Made by a program: the position numbers and the translations under genes
In this document: in pieces, positions 44,379 to 52,514 of the stretch
Position numbering within the stretch: the stretch's first letter is position 1
How the letters are laid out: every line of letters starts with the position of its first letter
Assembly: GCF_026965535.1 (NCBI RefSeq)
Contig: NZ_CP114039.1
Span: 2,728,001 to 2,792,000, forward strand
Direction of reading: 5' to 3'
Length of the DNA: 64,000 nucleotides
Origin: Corallococcus sp. NCRR
Lineage (GTDB): Bacteria > Myxococcota > Myxococcia > Myxococcales > Myxococcaceae
Notes under the pieces: model-generated
Databases searched by the model: none
Told to the model about the DNA's origin: nothing
What the model saw: only the letters and a program-made list of their open reading frames with translations

Positions 44379-46312
44379 GCCTTGAGCCTCTCCCGCAGGA
44401 GCTGGTTCTCCTCCAGGAGGGCGGTGGCCCGGGTCGTGTCCTCGAAGAGGATGATGGAGCCCAGCACGTGCGTGTCGGTGATGAGCGGCGTGGCCACCAG
44501 CGTGGCGCTGCCCTTGCCCCCGTGCGGCAGTTGGTAGGGGATGCTCTCCATTCGCAGCGAGCGCTTCTCCTGCAGGTGGCGGCGCAGCTTGAGCAGCAGC
44601 GCGCGCTTCAGCGCGGGCACGTGCAGGGACCACAGGAACTGGCCCACCGTTTCGCGCTCGGTGAGGCCCAGGAGCCGCTCCGCGGCCAGGTTCCACGTGG
44701 TGATGCGGCCGTCGCCGTCCAGCACCAGCACCGCGGCGGAGAGGGTGCGGATGATGGTGTGCTGGCGGAAGGTGAGCGCGTCCATCTCCAGCGTGCGGTG
44801 CGCCAGCTCCCGGTTGGTGGCGTCCAGCTCCGAGTTGGCCGACTGCAGCTCCTCGTTGGTCGTCTCCAACTCCTCGTTGGTGGACTGGAGCTCCTCGTTG
44901 GTCGTCTGCAGCTCCTCGTTCGCGGACTGGAGCTCCTCGTTGGTCGTCTCCAGTTCCTCGTTGGACGCGCGCAGCTCCTCCGTGGAGGACTGCATGCGCA
45001 GCTGCATGGCCTGCACCTCCTCCTGCGCCGCGCGCAGGTTCTGCTCCACGCCGCGCAGGTGGGTGACGTCGTGGATGATGTACAGCAGGCCCTGCTGCCG
45101 GCCTCCCCCCGCCTCTCGCAGGGGCACCACCTGGATGCGCAGGCTGAGGGGGTCTCCGTTGGCGACCTCCATCACCCCGTCGGCCACCTCCCGCTCGGAG
45201 TGGCCGGAGCGCACGCGCTGGCTCTGGTCGACGAGCAGGTCGCCGCCGAGGCCGGGCAGGCCCAGCGTCGCCAGCTTCTTGCCCAGCATCTCGCCCTCGT
45301 TGCGGTTCCACATCCGGGCCGCCGCGCGGCTCCACAGCGTCACCGTGCCGTCGTTGTCCGTGGCGATGTGCGGACAGGGATGCGAGTCCAGGAGGTTGCG
45401 CAGGAACGAGCGCTCGGAGTCCATGCCGGGCTCGAAGAGGCGCGGCAGGGTGGAGGGCTCCGGCGGCAACCGGTCCTGCGTCGTGCTGGTCACCTCCGCC
45501 TGGCCGTCCTTGCGGTAGATGCGCCGGGCCAGGTCGATGGGACGGAAGAGCCGGGCGGCGAAGGGGATGAGCTCCGAGCGGCCCAGCACCATCAGGCCGT
45601 TGCGGCGCAGCGCGAACTGGAAGCGCGCCAGCACCCGCTTCTGCAGCTCCGCGTCCAGGTAGATGAAGACGTTGCGGCACAGGATGATGTCGATGCGCGA
45701 CACCGGCGCGTCCGACACCAGGTTGTTCACGCCGAACACCACCGCGCGGCGGATCTCCTTGCGCACCGTGTAGCTGTTGCCGGTGCGCACGAAGAAGCGC
45801 GCCAGCCGCTCCGGTGAGACATTCTCCAACTGCTCCGGCGCATAGACGCCCCGGCGCGCGGTGGCGATGGCGTCCTCGTCCACGTCCGTGCCGAACACCT
45901 TCAGCTCCGCGCCGGGATAGCCTGGCCCCAACGCCTCCGCCGCGATGATGGCCAGCGAGTACGCCTCCTCGCCGGTGGCGCAGCCCGCGCTCCAGATGCG
46001 CAGCTCCGTGTCCGGCCGCTGGCGGATGAGCTCCCCCACGCTCTGCTCCAACGCCTGCCAGACCTCCTTGTCCCGGAAGAAGCACGTCAGCTTGATGAGC
46101 ATGGAGGAGACGAGCGTGCTCACCTCCACGGGGTCGCGCTCCAGCAACGTCAGGTAGGCGGCCCGGCTGCGGCAGCGCGTGGCCTGCATCCGCCGCTCGA
46201 TGCGCCGCTGCAACGTCGCCCGCTTGTAATTGCGGAAGTCGAAGTTCCGCACCTGGCGCACCTTCTCCAGGATGGCTTCGAGCTCGTTGTCTCGTGGAGG
46301 CTTGGTCGCCAT
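44375..46312 (-). CDS. cheR: CheR methyltransferase with PAS and repetitive coiled coil
   Basis: About 645 residues from the ATG at 46312. N-terminal CheR domain has RRIERRMQ, the SAM motif IWSAGCATGEEAYSLAI and LCRNVFIYLD. Then a PAS domain, a striking heptad stretch with repeated 'NEEL(E/Q)(T/S)(T/A)' units (about 480-550) and a second PAS (TIIRTLSAAVLVLDGDGRITTWN). This is the layout of CheB-CheR-PAS proteins minus the CheB part, which is a separate convergent gene. It would methylate receptor glutamates using SAM. No Shine-Dalgarno is seen before this ATG. Confidence 0.92.
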   Translation of the reverse strand: MATKPPRDNELEAILEKVRQVRNFDFRNYKRATLQRRIERRMQATRCRSRAAYLTLLERDPVEVSTLVSSMLIKLTCFFRDKEVWQALEQSVGELIRQRPDTELRIWSAGCATGEEAYSLAIIAAEALGPGYPGAELKVFGTDVDEDAIATARRGVYAPEQLENVSPERLARFFVRTGNSYTVRKEIRRAVVFGVNNLVSDAPVSRIDIILCRNVFIYLDAELQKRVLARFQFALRRNGLMVLGRSELIPFAARLFRPIDLARRIYRKDGQAEVTSTTQDRLPPEPSTLPRLFEPGMDSERSFLRNLLDSHPCPHIATDNDGTVTLWSRAAARMWNRNEGEMLGKKLATLGLPGLGGDLLVDQSQRVRSGHSEREVADGVMEVANGDPLSLRIQVVPLREAGGGRQQGLLYIIHDVTHLRGVEQNLRAAQEEVQAMQLRMQSSTEELRASNEELETTNEELQSANEELQTTNEELQSTNEELETTNEELQSANSELDATNRELAHRTLEMDALTFRQHTIIRTLSAAVLVLDGDGRITTWNLAAERLLGLTERETVGQFLWSLHVPALKRALLLKLRRHLQEKRSLRMESIPYQLPHGGKGSATLVATPLITDTHVLGSIILFEDTTRATALLEENQLLRERLKA

Positions 46313-46546
46313 GCGAGAGGAGGTAACCCAGTGGGGGTGAAACGGGCAAGACCGGGATCCCGTCTCTCGCGGAGACAACGTCGGGCACACTCTTCGTCTG
46401 GGTCTCGGACGACAAAACGTTCGCTGGCCTTCTTCTTCGCCGTCCCATTCGGGGAGTGGTTTCACAGGGCGCGACGGGATGGCATAGGGTGGGTGTCCCT
46501 TCCCAGGGGGTGATGACCAAACGATGGGAAGGCGAGGGTGTCATCC

Positions 46547-47236
46547 ATGGAACTGAACTCAACGGGGCGGGAGATCCGCGTCGCGCTGCTGGAGGATCAG
46601 CAGGTGTTCCGCGAGAGCCTGGTGGCCCTGCTGGAAGGCGCGGGGATGAAGGTGGTGGCCCGGTGCGCGGAGACGGGCGCGTTCCTGTCCAACGTGCGCG
46701 CGGCCGCGCCGGACGTGGCGGTGGTGGACCTGCGGCTGGAGCACGTGGGCCGCGAGGGCTCGGAGGATGGCTTGCGCGCGCTGAAGTACCTGCATGACTT
46801 CCATCCGCAGGTGCGCGCGCTGGTGCTGTCCGGGCACCAGGCGCCGGACGTGGTGGAGCGCTGCTTCCAGGCGGGAGCTTCGGGCTACCTGTGCAAGCTG
46901 AACGTGGGCATCGATGACGTGGTGCGGGCCGTGGGCCGCGTGGCCCGGGGCGAGCGGCTCCTGCCCGTGGACATGCTCCAGGCCAGCGCCATGCACCTGG
47001 ACGACCTCCAGATGCCGGCCTCCGCGCTGTCGCGGCTGACGCTGCGCGAGCGCGAGGTGCTGGGCTACGTGGCGGCCGGCGCGGACAACCTGAAGATCGC
47101 CGCGCACCTGGGCATCACCGAGCGCACGGTGAAGGCCCACCTGACGAGCATCTACCGCAAGCTGGGGCCGGAGAACCGCGCCCAGCTCGCGGTGATGGCG
47201 TGCGAGCTGGGCGTGACCCGTCCCGTGCTGGCCTGA
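46547..47236 (+). CDS. NarL/LuxR-family response regulator
   Basis: About 229 residues. The ATG at 46547 is preferred over GTG 46538 because GAGG lies 9 nt upstream. Receiver domain with LLEDQQVFRESL, phosphoacceptor Asp in VAVVDLRLEHVG, then the LuxR helix-turn-helix LTLREREVLGYVAAGADNLKIAAHLGITERTVKAHL. It should activate or repress transcription on phosphorylation. It diverges from the CheR gene by 234 bp, and the partner kinase at 43119 is the most plausible donor. Confidence 0.9.
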   Translation: MELNSTGREIRVALLEDQQVFRESLVALLEGAGMKVVARCAETGAFLSNVRAAAPDVAVVDLRLEHVGREGSEDGLRALKYLHDFHPQVRALVLSGHQAPDVVERCFQAGASGYLCKLNVGIDDVVRAVGRVARGERLLPVDMLQASAMHLDDLQMPASALSRLTLREREVLGYVAAGADNLKIAAHLGITERTVKAHLTSIYRKLGPENRAQLAVMACELGVTRPVLA

Positions 47237-47246
47237 GGCCCTGGCC

Positions 47247-48038
47247 TCAGGGGGACGCGCCGTCCTCCAGCGCTTCCCGGGAGCCGCCCAGGTGCTGGAG
47301 GAACCACTCCCCGGCGAGCTCGGCCACCTGTTCCAGCTCCGAGTCCTCCTGGAAGTGGTGGGTGGCGCCCGGGATGATGTCCATGCGCTTGTCGGCGCGG
47401 AGCGCCTCGTAGGCCCGGCGGTTGATGTCCAGGCCCAGCGTGTCCGCGCCGCCCACCAGGAGCAGCGTGGGGGCCTGCACCTTGGGCAGCACCGCGCCGG
47501 CCAGGTCCGGACGGCCGCCCCGCGACACGACGGCCTCCACCTGGTCGGGCCGGAAGGCCGCGGCGGACAGCGCCGCGCCCGCGCCGGTGTGCGCGCCGAA
47601 GTAGCCCACGTTCAGGCCCGCGGTGGGGCCCTCGCGTCTGAGCCACCGCGCCGCGCCCGCCATGCGCATGCCCAGGAGGCCCACGTTGAAGCGCAGCTGC
47701 CGCGTCCTGCGCTCCTCCATCTCCTCGCGGGTGAGCAGGTCCATCAGCAAGGTGCCCAGCCCCATCGCCTGGAACAGGCGCGCGGTCTGCGCGAGCCGTG
47801 GACTCTGGAGGCTGCTGTCGCTGCCGCGCGCCAGCACCACCACGCCCCGGGCCCCCGAGGGCACCGCCAGCCGCCCCCGGACGAGGACGGCATCATCGAC
47901 CGGCACCATCACCTCGCGCTCCAGATGCGTGCGCGCCGCCGGTCTTCCACCACGCTGCGCTCCGGACTCCCGCGCTTCTTCCCACCCGTGGTCCTGCCCT
48001 ACCGCATTCAACCCCGTTCGTGACCGGGGACCTGGCAT
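47247..48038 (-). CDS. Alpha/beta hydrolase paralogue lacking the nucleophile
   Basis: About 263 residues, start at 48038 with a strong GGAGGAG site. It shares the whole fold with the hydrolase at 33282, including LLMDLLTREE, VVSRGGRPDLAGA and PGATHHFQED. The GxSxG elbow reads GAHTG (His150 where the nucleophilic Ser belongs) and the oxyanion segment LARGSDSS has Arg for His. It is therefore likely non-catalytic, or uses another chemistry. No phosphoribosyltransferase is adjacent. Convergent with the NarL-type regulator, 10 bp apart. Confidence 0.82.
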   Translation of the reverse strand: MPGPRSRTGLNAVGQDHGWEEARESGAQRGGRPAARTHLEREVMVPVDDAVLVRGRLAVPSGARGVVVLARGSDSSLQSPRLAQTARLFQAMGLGTLLMDLLTREEMEERRTRQLRFNVGLLGMRMAGAARWLRREGPTAGLNVGYFGAHTGAGAALSAAAFRPDQVEAVVSRGGRPDLAGAVLPKVQAPTLLLVGGADTLGLDINRRAYEALRADKRMDIIPGATHHFQEDSELEQVAELAGEWFLQHLGGSREALEDGASP

Positions 48039-48191
48039 ACAGGCTCCTCCCGTCTGCGTGTGGCTGGTTACCGCGTCTGGCCAAGACACAGTCTGAACAT
48101 CCCCCCTCCCGTTGTGACCTGCCGGAAGGGGTAGGGTGTCCAGCGTAGGACAGGGCCCGCGGGGCAGGCCAGGACGTCCCGGGGAGGGACT

Positions 48192-49238
48192 TCAGGGCTT
48201 CGTGGCCACCACCAGCTCGAAGGGGCCGGGCAGCACGTGCGCGTGCGTGAAGCCCGCGGCGGTGAGCGCCTCCAGGTAGAACTCCACCTCGCGCAGCCGG
48301 CTCACGCACGTGTCCACGCCGATGAGGAAGTAGGACCAGAAGAACTGGGCCGCCAGCCGCTCCGGGGTGCGGAACTCCTCGCAGATGAGCACGCGCCCGC
48401 CGGAGGGCAGGGCGGTGAAGGCGGCCTGCATCAGCGATCGCGCCACCTCCGCGGGCCAGTCATGCAGCACGCGCACGAACGACAGCGCGTCGTAGCCCCG
48501 GGGCAGCGGCTCCTGCAGGAAGTCACCGCCCACGAAGCCCATGCGCTGGTCGGACAGGCCCGCGCGCTCGCGCGTGCGCGCGACGAGCGCTTCGGTGGCG
48601 GGCAGGTTGTAGACGTCCACGGAGAGCGCCGGGTGCTGACGCAGCAGGTGCTCCGCGAGCGTGCCGTCTCCGCCGCCCACGTCGAGCAGCCGGGACCCGG
48701 AGGGCCACAGGGTGCCCGCGTGCGCGCGGAACGTCTCCAGGATGGGGCCCAGGCCCGCGGCCATGCTGGCCTCGAAGCCCTCCACCTGCTCGGGCGTGCG
48801 CGGAGGCCAGTCGAAGGACGTGGCGGACATGGAGTGCTCGCCGCGCAGCGTCTCCGGCAGCCGTCCGTGCAGCGCCTTCCAGTCGTACTTCTCCCGGTCG
48901 CGCTCCAGCGACTTCGGTCCCAGCACGGCCTCCGCCGCCGCGCGCAGGCCGGGCACGCCGCGGTAGCGCGCCGCCTCCAGCGCGTCGCTGGTCTGCTCGC
49001 GCTGCACCAGGCCCAGGCTCTCCAGGCAGTCGAGGAACTTGTAGAGCCGCTTGGGGACGAAGCCGTGCTTCGCCGACAGCTCGCCCAGCGTCACCGGCCC
49101 GGGCTCCAGCGCGTCCAGCAGGCCCAGCTTCAGGGCCGTCTCCACGACGTCCAGCGCGCGGGCGCCGTTGAACAGCAGGTGCAGGAGGGCGCGAGGCGAC
49201 GGCGCCTCACGCGTGAAGGGAGGCATCTGGCTGCTCAT
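48192..49238 (-). CDS. SAM-dependent O-methyltransferase-like protein
   Basis: About 348 residues. N-terminal helical dimerisation domain (ALDVVETALKLGLLDALE, winged-helix-like KLYKF), then the Rossmann motif LLDVGGGDGTLAEHL and the C-terminal VLHDWPAEVARSLMQAA with a catalytic-base-like His-Asp, as in small-molecule O-methyltransferases. Its ATG overlaps the stop of the kynureninase-like gene (ATGA at 49235-49238), so it likely methylates a kynurenine-pathway product such as an anthranilate. That substrate is inference. Confidence 0.85.
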   Translation of the reverse strand: MSSQMPPFTREAPSPRALLHLLFNGARALDVVETALKLGLLDALEPGPVTLGELSAKHGFVPKRLYKFLDCLESLGLVQREQTSDALEAARYRGVPGLRAAAEAVLGPKSLERDREKYDWKALHGRLPETLRGEHSMSATSFDWPPRTPEQVEGFEASMAAGLGPILETFRAHAGTLWPSGSRLLDVGGGDGTLAEHLLRQHPALSVDVYNLPATEALVARTRERAGLSDQRMGFVGGDFLQEPLPRGYDALSFVRVLHDWPAEVARSLMQAAFTALPSGGRVLICEEFRTPERLAAQFFWSYFLIGVDTCVSRLREVEFYLEALTAAGFTHAHVLPGPFELVVATKP

Positions 49239-50380
49239 GCGGCTTCATTGTGCTGCGCTTCGATGAGCGCGTCCATGAAGGCGTCCACTTCCTCGGGCGT
49301 GTTGTAGAAGTGTGGCGCGGCGCGCAGGAAGCCCCGGTGGCTGCAGATGAAGCCGCGCGCCACCAGCGCTTTCGTGACCCGGTCGTCACCGGGGAAGCTC
49401 AGCGCCACCACGCCGCCGCGCTGGTGCGGCTCTCGCGGCGTCACCACGCGCAGGCCCGCGGCGTCCGCGCGGGCCATCAGCCGGCCGGTGAGCTTCAGCG
49501 AGTGCTCGCGCACGGCGTGGATGCCCACGCCCTTGAGCAGCTCCAGGCCGGGCCGTGACAGCAGCACCATCAGCGGCGCGGGGGTGCCGCCCATCATCCG
49601 GCGCGCGTCCGGCGCGTAGTCCGTCGTCTGCTGGAAGCCCAGCGGTGACGCGCCCGCCAGCCAGCCGGTGACCGCGGGCCGGAGCGTGGGCAGCAGGCCC
49701 GGGCGCACGTACAGGAAGGCGGCCTCGGAGCCGCCCAGCCACTTGTGCGCGCCGCCCATGAGGAAGTCCACGTCCAGCTGGCGCACGTCCACGGGGACGG
49801 TGCCCACGGTCTGGTACGCGTCCGTGGCGATGAGCGCTCCGGCTCTGTGCGCGGCCCTCGCGATGCGCGCGACGTCCAGCACGGCGCCGGTGGCGAAGGC
49901 GCCGTGCGCGACGCAGACGATGCGCGTGCGCTCGTCGATGGCCGCCTCCAGCGCGGCTTCGTCCACGCGGCCGTCCTTCGACGGGACGACGACCAGCTCC
50001 GCCCCGTAGCGCGCGAAGCCCTTCCAGATGAAGGGCACGGTGGGGAACTCCAGGTCGGTGATGACGACGCGGCGGCGCTCTCCGGAGAAGTCCAGGCACG
50101 AGGCCAGGCGCGACAGGTGCGCGCTCAGGTTGGTGTCCAGCGCGACGGAACCGGCGGGTGCGCCGATGAGGTCCGCCACGCCGTCCGCGTACGCCTGCAT
50201 CTGGGACAGCCAGGTGTCCCAGGTGTCATCGCGCCACGCGCGCATCGTGTTCCAGTACTGCGCCAGCACGCCCTCCACCGCCCGGGGCAGCGCCCCGGTG
50301 GAGTTGCTGTTGAGGTACGTGCAGGTCTGGAGCAGCGGGTACTCCGCGCGCAGGGCTCCCGGGAGTGCCGCCACGGTCAC
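49235..50380 (-). CDS. PLP-dependent class V enzyme, probable kynureninase
   Basis: About 381 residues from the GTG at 50380, which overlaps the dioxygenase stop (GTGA). It is a class V aminotransferase-fold protein with PLP Lys213 (MGGAHKWLGG) and the cofactor Asp187 (ATDAYQTVG), plus the substrate loop YLNSNSTG near the N-terminus. Kynureninase converts kynurenine to anthranilate and alanine; the coupled tryptophan dioxygenase upstream supports this over cysteine desulfurase or isopenicillin epimerase relatives. The length is shorter than classical kynureninase (~410-420). Confidence 0.82.
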   Translation of the reverse strand: MTVAALPGALRAEYPLLQTCTYLNSNSTGALPRAVEGVLAQYWNTMRAWRDDTWDTWLSQMQAYADGVADLIGAPAGSVALDTNLSAHLSRLASCLDFSGERRRVVITDLEFPTVPFIWKGFARYGAELVVVPSKDGRVDEAALEAAIDERTRIVCVAHGAFATGAVLDVARIARAAHRAGALIATDAYQTVGTVPVDVRQLDVDFLMGGAHKWLGGSEAAFLYVRPGLLPTLRPAVTGWLAGASPLGFQQTTDYAPDARRMMGGTPAPLMVLLSRPGLELLKGVGIHAVREHSLKLTGRLMARADAAGLRVVTPREPHQRGGVVALSFPGDDRVTKALVARGFICSHRGFLRAAPHFYNTPEEVDAFMDALIEAQHNEAA

Positions 50381-51882
50381 GACTGGCTCCGCAGCTCCTG
50401 GGCGTGCACGTACGCCGACACATGGGCGGCGTGCGAAGAATGCGGGTGCGGTCCGTGAGGTGTCGGAGCGTGAGGCGCCGCGTGCGGCCCGTGCGCCACC
50501 GGCGCGGGAGCCGCCGCCGCATGGGGAGCGGGCGCGTGCGGGGCGTGGGCCACCGGCGCGTGCACCGCGTGAGGCGCGTGAGGCGCCGCGTGCGGAGCGT
50601 GTGAAGCCGGAGCCGGCTGGGCGTGGACGGCCGGAGCATGGGCCACCGGAGCGTGCGCCACCGAGGCATGCGGGGCGTGCGCCGGGACCGCGTGGGCCAC
50701 CGGAGCGGAGTGCGCGTGAGCGGCGGCCGCGTGCACCGGAGCGGAGTGCGCGTGCGCCGCGGCCGCGTGGACCACCGGAGTGGAGTGCGCGTGCGTCGCG
50801 GACGCGTGCACCGGAGCGGAGTGAGCGTGAGCCGCGGCCGCGTGGGCCACCGGAGCGGAGTGCGCGTGAGCCGCGGCCGCGTGGGCCACCGGCGCGTGCT
50901 GCGCGTTCATCGCGTGCATCGGGCAGCCGCCGCCGGTGCGCGCCTCGTGCGCGTGGGCCGGAGCCGCGTGCGCCACCGCGGCGTGATGCACCTGCGCCGC
51001 CACATGCGCGTGCGCCGCCTGCGCCTGGGCCACCGGCGCGTGCACCGCCGTGTCCTTCATCGCGTTGATGGCGGCCATCGGGCAGCCGCCGCCGGTGCGC
51101 GACTCGCCCGGCGTGTAACCACCCTCGCGCTTCCAACCCGCGGTCAGCTCCACGCGCACGTCCCACAGCGCGCGGAACAGCGGCAGCGTCATGCGCGCCT
51201 GCAGCACCTGCGACGGCAGACCGTCCAGCGCCTTCACCGTGCGGTCGATGCCAATCGTCCGGCGCACCAGCTGGTAGTGCGCGTACAGCCATCCCTGGAA
51301 GCTCTCATCCACCGTCACCAACTGCTCGCAGACGTGCTGCAGGTCCTTCGGCCCCCCAGCCGAATAGACCTGGAACAGCGTCAGCCCGCGACGCGCCAGC
51401 ATGCGCTCCATCGCGGACTCCAGCCCGTCCGCCGCGTGGCGCAAGGTGTTGTAGCCCGGCGACTCCTGGCCGCTGCCGTTGCCCAGGCTGCGGCGGATGA
51501 CCTGGTACTCGGCCGGGGTCATCGTCTCCAGGATGGCCATCTCCGCGCTGATGCCGGCGAGGATCTTCTGCACCCGCACCAGCCGCGCGGACACCGCCCA
51601 CAGCGCGTCGCGGTCCATCTCCGCCACGACCTCCACCATCTCCCGCGACGCCAGCTTCAGGTACAGCTCCTGGGACTGGTGGACGATCTGGAACATCAGC
51701 TCGTCGTGGGACACCAGCTCGTCTTCCGGAGACTGCAGCGCCAGCAGGGTGCCCGTGTGCAGGTAGCGCTCGTAATCCAGCTCGCCCTTCCCAACCCACT
51801 TCTTCAACATCACGTTGAACAGGGGCTGAGTCAGCTCCTGCTTCAGCTTTTCCGCGTGGCTGTAATCGGTCGACGTGTGCAA
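50377..51882 (-). CDS. Tryptophan 2,3-dioxygenase-like enzyme with long His-rich tail
   Basis: About 501 residues from a TTG start with GGAGG upstream. Residues 1-261 form the TDO fold: FQIVHQSQELYLK provides the distal pocket with His68, and WLYAHYQLVRR places the probable haem-ligand His at 202. The usual TGG(S/T)SG loop after it is replaced, so the enzyme is divergent. Residues 262-501 are an Ala/Pro/His-rich tail with about 48 histidines and two GGGCPM motifs (Cys267, Cys320). TDO opens the indole ring of tryptophan to N-formylkynurenine. The stop overlaps the kynureninase start, so the set acts as one pathway; a formamidase is not present. Confidence 0.85.
   Translation of the reverse strand: MHTSTDYSHAEKLKQELTQPLFNVMLKKWVGKGELDYERYLHTGTLLALQSPEDELVSHDELMFQIVHQSQELYLKLASREMVEVVAEMDRDALWAVSARLVRVQKILAGISAEMAILETMTPAEYQVIRRSLGNGSGQESPGYNTLRHAADGLESAMERMLARRGLTLFQVYSAGGPKDLQHVCEQLVTVDESFQGWLYAHYQLVRRTIGIDRTVKALDGLPSQVLQARMTLPLFRALWDVRVELTAGWKREGGYTPGESRTGGGCPMAAINAMKDTAVHAPVAQAQAAHAHVAAQVHHAAVAHAAPAHAHEARTGGGCPMHAMNAQHAPVAHAAAAHAHSAPVAHAAAAHAHSAPVHASATHAHSTPVVHAAAAHAHSAPVHAAAAHAHSAPVAHAVPAHAPHASVAHAPVAHAPAVHAQPAPASHAPHAAPHAPHAVHAPVAHAPHAPAPHAAAAPAPVAHGPHAAPHAPTPHGPHPHSSHAAHVSAYVHAQELRSQS
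50380..51099 (-). repeat. Repeat region encoding the His/Ala/Pro tail
   Basis: 720 bp encoding residues 262-501 of the dioxygenase. The coding repeats have a period of about 12-13 residues, for example VAHAAAAHAHSAP five or six times with changes, then a looser HAP(H)A stretch. Histidine is about 20 percent of the tail. Confidence 0.9.
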
Positions 51883-52094
51883 TGTGCCTCCGGGGGGACG
51901 CAGGCAGTTCGTGGTGGGTAGAGCGCGCCCCAGTCGCAGGGAACAGTGGGCGCGTAAATCTCTAGAAGCGACTACCTTACAGCCCTTTTGGTGAACTTCA
52001 AGTCATACAGGGCTTGCGGGTTATCGATTTTTGAGATTCCCATCCGTCCGGAGTACGGGGTGGCCCGAGGGGTCGGGCTCACCCATGGGGTGGG
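51883..52094. promoter_or_regulatory. AT-richer upstream region of the kynurenine operon
   Basis: About 210 bp with no gene. 51960-52045 is clearly AT-richer than its surroundings and should hold the operon promoter; I cannot fix -35/-10 boxes. A weak hairpin (52063-52078) lies behind the upstream response regulator. Confidence 0.4.
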
Positions 52095-52514
52095 TCAGCT
52101 CTCAACCGGTGAGGGATTCCGGTTGGGCGACGCCGGGCGAGGCTTGAGGCGCATGGCGTTGAGCTTCTGCGCCAATTCCGCGCCCTGCACGCTCTTGGAG
52201 ATGTAGCCGTCCGCGCCGGAGGCGATGGCCAGCGAGCGCAGCTTGGCCTCATCCGAGGCGGAGTAGAGGATGAAGCGGGTGCCGGGGGGCGCGTACTGGC
52301 GCGCCAGGCCCACCACCTTGTCCCCCTTGAGGGCGGGGAAGTTGACGTCGATGAGCACGAAGTCCGGCTCGGAGGCGCGCACGATGTTGGACACGCCCAA
52401 CGCGGACGTGTGGGTCTGCACATCGAACCCGTACGCGCTCAGCGAGCGCTGCACGAGGTCGAGCAGGTCCGGATCGTCGTCCACGACAAGGACGCGCGGT
52501 TTTGCTTCAGCCAT
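52095..52514 (-). CDS. Single-domain response regulator (paralogue 2)
   Basis: About 139 residues: a receiver with VLVVDDDPDL, phosphoacceptor Asp in FVLIDVNFPAL, Ser in LYSASDE and Lys in YISKS, then a short Pro-rich tail. Its ATG overlaps the 3' end of the hybrid kinase by 8 bp, so it is the likely end of that phosphorelay. It is a clear paralogue of the regulator at 40862. Confidence 0.92.
   Translation of the reverse strand: MAEAKPRVLVVDDDPDLLDLVQRSLSAYGFDVQTHTSALGVSNIVRASEPDFVLIDVNFPALKGDKVVGLARQYAPPGTRFILYSASDEAKLRSLAIASGADGYISKSVQGAELAQKLNAMRLKPRPASPNRNPSPVES

Noticed and set aside
43119-46562. A single 1,147-codon frame on the minus strand
   Set aside because: Only its last 419 codons (from 44378) are a gene, the histidine kinase. 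The upstream part is an off-frame reading of CheR-PAS, which is in another frame and has all its motifs.
50381-51292. N-terminal extension of the kynureninase frame through the dioxygenase gene
   Set aside because: The extension is an alternate frame of the His-rich tail; the GTG at 50380 overlaps the dioxygenase stop and begins the family alignment.
48192-51882. Large secondary-metabolite cluster
   Set aside because: There are only three tailoring-type genes and no NRPS or PKS modules in the window, so I limit the claim to a small pathway.
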